Positions 57,030 to 64,000 of a stretch of DNA of 64,000 nucleotides are shown here, one piece after another. The position numbers and the translations under genes were made by a program. Position 1 is the first letter of the stretch; every line of letters starts with the position of its first letter. Source of the DNA: Marsupella aquatica (lineage: Eukaryota > Marchantiophyta); NCBI GenBank assembly GCA_973895155.1, contig OZ316891.1, positions 10,230,001-10,294,000 of the forward strand, given 5' to 3'. The notes under the pieces were generated by a model that did no database searches, was not told the DNA's origin, and saw only the letters and a list, made by a program, of their open reading frames with translations.

Positions 57030-60000
57030 ATGGGGAGTGGAGGGAAGGACCAGAAGATGGAGGATGCTACAGCAGGTCGAAAGGGAGGAGAGGAGGTTGC
57101 TGGTGGAGGAGGTGGTGATGGCAAGCTCAAGGAGAAGGAAGTGGGTCAGTTCAGTGAGGGTGATAAAGTTCTGGCCTATCATGGTCCTCTCATCTACGAA
57201 GCCAAGGTACGTTGTCTGTGTCGGAGTTGGCGAAGCTTGGAAGACTTGCGCGAGATCTCCTCACAATTTTTCCGGCAGGACGAAGTTGCAATTACACTAA
57301 TTTTGCATTGCCAGAGCCCGTCAAGTAGGAATAACAGTTCTTATCCTTTAACGTGATATAAATTTTAGGCTTCACAAATCCCTGCACAACCCAGCGTCGT
57401 GTGTGACCCTTTTTTTATTCACTCCATCTTTGGATACAACGGAGTTGTGTTGCTGGATTCACAAGCTGAAATGTGACCGATTAAACGAAGTTCTGCTGTA
57501 CATGGTTTCCCACTCCACCTGTGTCTTTGTATTTTTGTTATTTACCGTTTCTGTTCTTGTTATCCTGAACCCTGACCCAGCTGCTCATGTGATTGCAGAT
57601 TCAGAGAGCTGAGTTCCGGAAAAAGGAGTGGAAGTATTTTGTTCATTATCTTGTCAGTATCTTCTAAACCTGTCCAAATGCCCTATTTCATATTGCAAGG
57701 TGTTACAAGCTTATGTATACTAAAGCTACAACGTCTACGTAGGGGAAGCCATTCATGATCTGATGTCTTCACCATTCTTGTTGTGCAGGGGTGGAGCAAA
57801 AAGTGAGTAGGGGGCACATGAAGCCATTGTCTGCGATGTTACTGTACATGTGGACTGTGTTTTTGCTCTTGGCCCCGACATTTTGAAAATTCTTGCGCGT
57901 TATGAGAGTTTTCAGCAATATAACTTGCATGTTCTAACAGTAAATGGTTGTCATGGAATGTGGGGCCTGTCAATGAAGAATAGCTGGGATGAATGGGTGG
58001 GCACGGATCGTCTCATGGCTTTAACAGACAAGAACTTGGAGACTCAAAAGCAATTATTCAAAAATCAAAATGTTGAGAAGCAATCCAAAGGTCGCCTTCC
58101 ACAAGGCAGACAAAAGGCCTCCACTGGTATGGCTGTTCTATTTGATGCATTGTTTGGGGAGTGTTCATTTTCTGAAATTTCACCACAGTGGGAATAGTTA
58201 CAAGTAGTATGACTGACCGTGATCTCTTTTCCAATTTGCCTGTGCTCTAATTGGGGGTTTAATGTGGGAGCTTTTGCGAGACGTTGTGCTGTGGGAATCT
58301 TGTCAGCTACTCTTGTGTCTCTTGCAATGCTTGTCAACCAATTTCTCTTGTTGGTGCAATTTTATTGACATTCTTTGTAGCTGAGGCGATTGTAGACACA
58401 ACGTTTGTGGTAGAAGGGGAGAGAAAAAAGTTGGATGCGCTTTTATATTTACTTATATGTTGTTTCAATCCTCAAGTTTTAGGCTGGTGTATTTTTCTAC
58501 AGACACAAAGGGAGAGAAAGAAGGTGCCAAAATTATTTCCGGTTAGAGTCCCCTCCATTTCAAATATTACTTCAGGAGGGATATCCTCTGGAGTAGTCTA
58601 TTCAATTTTAAAACTTCCCGTGGTTGTTCGCATGCTGCCTCTAGCGTGATGGGTTTGTTGATTTTCTTATATTCGTATAGTTTGTATCTCTTGCGTCTTT
58701 ATGTGTGTGCTGAGTGCCGTCAACGGAGTGTTTGTGCTTTTCATCATCTCCGTGGCTTACTGGTGGACTATGGCTGGGAGACGTATTCTAATGTGTATCT
58801 AAATTTCAGCTAGCCTGATTGCAGTACCTAAAGGCAAGAAACGCAAAGCAGATTCCACCGTCTCTGAGGTAAGAATTTTCGTCGCTCCAGACAAACCCGG
58901 AACTTTTCCTTAGCCTGAACTAACGAAGATCACTGCACCTGATGTTGATTTCAATTCTGGGAGTCTTCGTTCCTTTTAATTTCAAGACAACTGGCTATTC
59001 AATTTGACACAATGGTGCACTTTCGGTACAAGAAGTATATGACAAGAACGTTTTGTTGTTTGCTTCTTTAGGAGGTTGTCTGCTGTGTCTTCTTTCGATG
59101 CCAGACTGAAATATCTGCTCTATTCCCAAGAGTTTCGGGTACGGCAGATTGCTGATTGTAAATTTATTGTGATTAGGAGAAGGACACAGATGAGCCAGAT
59201 CATGTAATGAAGATCCCAATGCCACCTGTTCTCAAGAAGCAGCTTGTGGATGATTGGGAGTTGATTCAATCTGGAAAGGTAAGTTTTTATATGTATTTTC
59301 AAACTTCACCGATTTCCGTCACTTCAGGGCGATTGCTAGGTGTTGACAGGAGTTTAGAATGAAGTGATTACTGATCATAGCACAGCCATGCATGCTATGT
59401 GTACTTATTAAAACATCTGGCACGTCAGTCAATCAAGCTTCCCAGGAGTCCCAATGTAGAAGACATTTTGACGAATTATCGGGAGTTGAAGACTAAGCGT
59501 GAAAGTCTGTGAGTGATCCGACCCTGTCTATTCTTCACATTGACTTGATGATAGGCAAAGTCATCCTATTCATAGGCCGCCAATCGGATAGCTTTGCCGG
59601 GCCTAGTTCTCATAATCTGGTGGTCTTTGAAGTAGTGACTATGAACACTACTAACAGATTGAAGCAATGATGCAGAGACGGGGATTCGCTCGGGGAGGTG
59701 TTGAATGGTCTCCAAAGCTACTTTAATAAAGCACTACCAGCAATGCTTTTGTATAAACAGGAACGTGTCCAGTATGCAGGAGCTGTTCCAGATGGTTCAA
59801 AGCCATCATTGATCTACGGTGCTGAGCATCTTCTTAGGCTATTCGGTATTTCTCTCTTCCTTTCCCTACAATAATTCTGCAACCTAGGAGTTGGTTCTGA
59901 TTCTATGTTCTGATAGTATGTTTTCAAGCTGGCACCATGCACGCCAACATATACACAGATAAATCTCGAGATCCGTATTAGAACTTTTCTCAATGATATT

Positions 60001-61240
60001 ATGTACTGCGATGTGGATTTTCAAATATAGATGTATAGCAGGGCCCCTTAGTGTTGCATTTGGATATTGTTCCCAATTCATTCGTGTTGACATGGACCCA
60101 TTTGTATGCGTAGTCCTTTTTGTGCTCAGCTATGGAACTGTTCTATTTGCGAATATATCACATTGACGGAGCAGATCTCAAGTGCACTCTGACCTTGTTC
60201 ATAGTTTTGCGTGCTAAACTTTTGTACTTATCTTTGGGCAGTAAAACTTCCGGAGCTTCTTGTGTACACGAATATGGAAGAGGAAACATTAACACAGCTG
60301 CAACAAAAATTGATGGATTTTCTCAAGTGAGTTTTTCTTTTGCCTCTTTGGCTATGATAGATCACGGAGATATGTATGCTTGGTGCACTGTTTGGCTCCC
60401 TCTATTGTCAACATTTGGAAGTGCTGGTTGGAAATGTTGGGCTCGTGCTAAACGAGATGTTCTTTTTGTCTCAGGTTTTTGCAGAAACATCAGAGCAGTT
60501 TCTTCCTGTCGACGTATGATAGCCCCAAGGGGGGGGCGCGCATGGAACCCGAAGAAAAGAAACTAAAGCGGGATAGTAGAAGTGAGGATAGGAAAGATAG
60601 AAGGGATGTACTCAAACCTGTTGAAGACAAAAGAGAGAAACGGGTTGGTACGAAGGCAGTCGAGGACAGGAGGGAAAAGAAGGATGCGTCCAAACCGTCA
60701 GATGACAGGAAGGAAAGAAAAGAAACGTCTAAAGTCGTCATCGAGGAGAAGAGAGACAAGAAGGATGGTCAACGGCTTTCTGAAGAGAAGCGGGAAAAGA
60801 AGGATGCCCCCAAGGCCTCAGAGGAGAAAAAGGAAAGGGGGGATAGTACTAAAATTTTGGATGACAAGAAGGACAACTCTAAACCCTCTGATGACAAGAA
60901 AGAGAAGAAAGATGGTTCCAAACCGTTAGATGATAAGAAAGAGAAGAAGGAGAGTTCCAAGGCCGTAGAAGATAAGAAAGAGAAGGACAGTACGAAGTCC
61001 TTAGATGATAAGACCGAGACGATGGATAGTTCCAAATCCGTAGATGAGAAGAAAGAGACGGATACTTCCAAATCCTCGGATGAGAAGAATGAGAAGGATA
61101 CTTATAATTCCTCAGATGAGACGAAAGAGAAGATGGATACTTCCAAATCAATAGATGAGAAGAAAGAGAAGAAGGGTACTTTGAAGGCCTCTGATGAGAG
61201 GAAAGAGAAAGATGAGGGGGCTTCTGTGATCTCAAATTGA
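57030..61240 (+). CDS. MRG1: MRG-family chromodomain protein with long charged repeat tail
   Basis: MRG proteins read H3K4/H3K36 methylation with a chromo-barrel and join NuA4-type acetyltransferase complexes. Exons: 57030-57206, 57599-57652, 57789-57802 (14 nt), 57984-58126, 58810-58868, 59177-59278, 59429-59508, 59676-59845, 60242-60326, 60475-61240 (TGA), giving 549 residues in phase. The chromo domain (about 40-95) has GDKVLAYHGPLIYEAK, EWKYFVHYLGWSKNWDEWVG with the aromatic-cage Tyr/Trp positions kept. A Lys-rich PKGKKRK follows (about 135). The MRG domain (about 155-305) shows VLKKQLVDDWELIQ, LPRSPNVEDIL, LYKQERVQYA, GAEHLLRLF, KLPELLVYTNMEEETL and FLQKHQSSFFLSTYD. Plant MRG1/2 proteins normally stop soon after this point (about 320-330 residues). 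Here exon 10 continues for ~240 residues of about 16 repeats of 10-14 residues built on SK-x-x-D-D-K-K-E-K-K-D. Confidence 0.94.
60542..61238 (+). repeat. Coding minisatellite in the MRG tail, 30-42 bp units
   Basis: Units of gatgacaagaaagagaagaa with variable tccaaa-type spacers repeat about 16 times in frame. Unit length varies in multiples of three, and neighbouring units are the most similar, as expected from stepwise duplication under selection for frame. Confidence 0.85.
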
Positions 61241-61467
61241 ATGCTTCTGAAGATTCATTTTTGGTTTGCGATAATGGTCGCTCTGAAGAGCCAACAGAAG
61301 AACGGGCTGACTTTTGTAGAAATTGGATTTTCTGGTTCTCGTTTTTGGATGGAATGACATGAGAGTCACTGCTGGAAAATGTTACGGGTTTCAGAGTAGG
61401 GTAACCAATCCCCAAAAGGGGGTACTGGGATGTGATCCCAGAGGGCTGTGAGCCGGAGGGAACTACA

Positions 61468-61581
61468 GCCCATTATCCCCAAGTGGGGATGAGTTACCAA
61501 GCGCAAGCTCTCAAGTGAATTTTTGCCCATTGTCCCCATGTGGGGATGAGGTACCAAGCGCAAGCTCTCAAGTGAATTTTT
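61468..61581. repeat. 2 x 57-bp tandem repeat containing a small hairpin
   Basis: gcccattatccccaagtggg...caagtgaattttt (61468-61524) is repeated at 61525-61581 with few changes. Each unit holds a 6-bp palindromic stem, atcccc-aagt-ggggat (second copy gtcccc-atgt-ggggat). It is within the MRG 3' flank. Confidence 0.85.
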
Positions 61582-61825
61582 GAAACATTCAGTCCATCTT
61601 TACATTGCAAAACTGTCTGCTTAGCTGTTTGTTCTTTGTGTATTCTAAACTGTCCAGCCTAGCTGTTTGGAACTTGTGTATTCTGATTCAAATTTGATAT
61701 TCCCCAAGCCAGGCTGGCACGGGGGTTCCATGTGGACTCACCTACCAGTGGGGTAATGTCTCAAAACCTTACACAGACTACAAATAAAAATTTTCAACAG
61801 GGGTTAATGGTACGGTCCAACCAGA

Positions 61826-61966
61826 TGGACACTCCCATTCTGGAAATCTGAAGAGTACTTTTAAACACTGGTTTACCATATGGACACTCCCCATTCTGGA
61901 AATCTGAAGAGTACTTTTAAACACTTAACCCCATTCTGGAAATCTGAAGAGTATTTTTAAACACTT
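61826..61966. repeat. Three copies of a ~40-bp unit
   Basis: cattctggaaatctgaagag followed by ta(c/t)ttttaaacact occurs at about 61835, 61893 and 61931, the first two also sharing the preceding atggacactccc. Confidence 0.85.
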
Positions 61967-62683
61967 GACGGTCTTTTCCTTTCGAAGGCTTAGCTGTGTG
62001 TTTTCTGGTCTTACTAGCGCCTGCATAAAGGTTGCCCAATTCAGACTTTGGCACAGTAGTGCCCTTTACAGTCGTATGAATTCGCAGAGTAGCATGTCGT
62101 GACTAGGTCGTCTCGAATTTCTGTGAACCCTAATGTGCACTGCCTGAGGTGAAAGCTTAGATGACATTTCCCTGATCCTATAGAGTTCCCTGGATTTCAT
62201 TGGACCCCGTTTTGAACATGCGCTTCGTTACGAGGTTAGTTTAGGCGATGGCACCTTAGTTCCCATAACCTTGTGTAGGCACGTCTGATAATGGAATGAA
62301 AATAGAAAGTTACGCTCAAACAAGAAACGTCTTCAATTTTGATAGCAGCACCCACCAAGGTTTCAATTGGTTTTGAAATTTGGTTCGCTTGAGAATGTAT
62401 GAATATATGAGCGTGGAAATTAACTTTTACGAGATGCAAACCAATCATGCCATGAGACAAACCAATCTGGTACGATGATTGCCAACAATCAAGAATCACA
62501 GATCAGAACCTGTATGGAAGACTAATCAGAGACCAAAATCCAGATCTCTAGTTTCCACGAGATGTCCAAAGTATTCTATTAATTTCTGATCGATTCATGG
62601 CTCTCGGTATGAAAAAGGTCGAGGCTTCCTGTTGGGTACCTTTACAGTACCAAGCTTAATGAAAGACATGGATTCGGGATAAG

Positions 62684-64000
62684 TCAAAGCCGAACATTCT
62701 GTTCAAGAAGTAATTTTTCCTTCCTTATCACTTGAAGCCACAGGCCCCAGTAATAGCCTGACTGGAGCGTTTTTGAATCACCAACTATCAGCAATCCTCT
62801 CTTAGCTCGAGTTAGAGCTACGTTCATTCGTCGCGGGTCTGTTAAAAATCCCAGCCGACCTTCCGGATTGCTCCGAACTGTGGAGATCACAATAACCTCT
62901 TTCTCCCGGCCTTGGAAACCATCAACCGTTTTCACTTCCAAGTCTGAAAACCTTCCTTTATCTGCAGTCTCTCCCTCCAAAAACAAATCCTGTAATAATC
63001 TGATCTGTGCACTATATGGTGAAATTACGCCAACATCAATACAGCTCAGATCACCTTCTTTGACGAGAAAATCAACAGCTTGAACCACCTGTAGGGCCTC
63101 TCTTCGATTGAAATAGGAGTTGCCAAAGGAAGTTGTCTGCTCCATTCCATTTGCACAGTCGATGAAGACAAGAGGTTTGGCTTTGTTGGGAAATTCCAGA
63201 CCTTTTGGTATGGGCCTCTCAGAAGGTTTCACATTAGATAACAATCGATTTCCGTAAAACATTTGTGATGGCCAGGATGCAAGAAAAGGGTGCATCCTAT
63301 ATTGGGTATCGAGAAGGAGAGGCTCCAATCCACAGTCCTGTAGACGCTCAAACAGGCTTCTAGATAGACCCTCATCTAATGCATCTCTAGAGATAACAGT
63401 GGGCGGGAGTTGAGCAGGATCACCAACCAACACAACAGTATCTGCACCACTTCTCAGTATGGGGATGAGGGTAGCAGGTTCTGTTGCTTGCGTAGCTTCA
63501 TCAATGACACAGGCCCGAAAATGCCTATCATCAAGAACCGGGTCTCCAGCACCAACACAAGTAGCAGCAATAACGTCAGCCCCATCCAAAACTGCCTTGA
63601 CAGCTTCTTTCTCAAGATCAGAAGCCTTGTCCCACAACCCAGTTGACTCGATTGCACCAGCTTTCCTTTTCTTCTCATTGTTAATTTGTCTAGCTGCTCT
63701 TCTTTTCAACACAGCCTCGTCTCGGTACCCTTTTACCCTTTTCATAAGAGGATGGGCACTTACTTGAGCTGCAATTGTTGAATTTCTCAATTCCTCTTTC
63801 ACCTTCACAGGTTGACCAACTCTCACCACCCTTACTCCTTGCTCCAGCAACCCCTCCACCAGATTGTCCACTGCAACGTTACTGTCTGCACATGCGAGAA
63901 CTTTGCCCTGCCCATGTTTGCACAAGCCTTTGATGAGGCGAACCAGTGTTCGAGTCTTCCCTGTCCCTGGAGGTCCTTGCCAGAGCGTCATCCTGCCACA
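62684..64000 (-). CDS. UPF1-type superfamily 1B helicase, C-terminal part (cut by right edge)
   Basis: RNA/DNA helicase core of the UPF1/SMUBP2/SEN1 group, ATP-driven 5'-3'. The visible part is a single frame ending at 62684, with motifs in order: GPPGTGKTRTLVRL (Walker A/motif I), CADSNVAVDNL (Ia), VIDEATQATEPA (II), LVGDPAQLPPTV (III), DTQYRMHPFLASWPS (IV), DGFQGREKEVIVISTVRSN (V) and MNVALTRAKRGLLIVGD (VI). All core motifs are intact. The frame is still open toward the window edge (GRMTLWQGPPGTGKT), so the N-terminal part, which would separate UPF1, SMUBP2 and SEN1 types, lies outside. The subfamily therefore stays open; the ADSNVAVDNL form and the absence of a CH zinc domain here do not settle it. 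Confidence 0.92.
   Translation of the reverse strand, partial: CGRMTLWQGPPGTGKTRTLVRLIKGLCKHGQGKVLACADSNVAVDNLVEGLLEQGVRVVRVGQPVKVKEELRNSTIAAQVSAHPLMKRVKGYRDEAVLKRRAARQINNEKKRKAGAIESTGLWDKASDLEKEAVKAVLDGADVIAATCVGAGDPVLDDRHFRACVIDEATQATEPATLIPILRSGADTVVLVGDPAQLPPTVISRDALDEGLSRSLFERLQDCGLEPLLLDTQYRMHPFLASWPSQMFYGNRLLSNVKPSERPIPKGLEFPNKAKPLVFIDCANGMEQTTSFGNSYFNRREALQVVQAVDFLVKEGDLSCIDVGVISPYSAQIRLLQDLFLEGETADKGRFSDLEVKTVDGFQGREKEVIVISTVRSNPEGRLGFLTDPRRMNVALTRAKRGLLIVGDSKTLQSGYYWGLWLQVIRKEKLLLEQNVRL

Larger units (their letters stand above)
61241..62683. other. Convergent 3' region between MRG and helicase genes
   Basis: 3' UTRs plus two small repeat clusters (61468-61581 and 61826-61966). No gene was recognised. 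Confidence 0.5.

Noticed and set aside
60769-61415. Ser/Phe-rich antisense frames over the MRG tail
   Set aside because: They arise from the repeat's composition; the sense frame is continuous with the MRG domain.

Overview
This is nuclear DNA of a streptophyte (land plant or close green-alga relative). The genes have GT-AG introns, their proteins are plant-type (two plastid starch enzymes, ArgJ with plant-like sequence, a plant-type MRG protein), the interstitial telomere motif is TTTAGGG, and the repeats are Ty1/copia LTR elements with an initiator-Met tRNA primer site. The exact lineage cannot be fixed from the sequence alone. All exon maps below come from reading-frame continuity and splice signals, and in each of the complete spliced models the exon lengths sum to a multiple of three.

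Layout. 1-4341 (+): last 15 exons of argJ (glutamate N-acetyltransferase, arginine pathway), cut by the left edge. 4.3-9.6 kb: gene-free, with a small tandem duplication, a hairpin beside telomere-type repeats, a copia 3' end (polypurine tract plus LTR), and a 3 x 135 bp tandem repeat. 10232-11812 (+): intronless ADP-glucose pyrophosphorylase small subunit. 11.8-28.0 kb: repeat-rich, with two related copia elements on the minus strand (one LTR plus leader fragment; one with LTR, leader, gag, protease-region and integrase remnants) and a short mitochondrial-type small-subunit rRNA fragment. 27991-31591 (+): limit dextrinase (pullulanase-type debranching enzyme) in only three exons. 32865-37516 (-): TAF6, 12 exons, convergent with the dextrinase gene. 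37.5-44.1 kb: gene-free, with several local and dispersed repeats. 44107-51185 (+): a large Q-rich and RS/RE-rich nuclear protein, probably splicing-associated. 51.2-57.0 kb: gene-free, with purine-rich repeats, a copia LTR remnant and a U6 snRNA retropseudogene with target-site duplications. 57030-61240 (+): MRG chromodomain protein with a 14-nt microexon and an unusual long charged repeat tail. 62684-64000 (-): UPF1-type SF1 helicase, cut by the right edge.

The genes do not form an operon-like unit. Two themes stand out: two starch enzymes (one synthetic, one debranching) lie 16 kb apart and are both nearly intron-free among intron-rich neighbours, and three nuclear gene-expression proteins (TAF6, RS protein, MRG) lie in the right half. 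The observations most worth checking are the MRG tail and microexon, the U6 retropseudogene, the intron-poor starch genes, and the perfect 2 x 151 bp duplication inside an intron.
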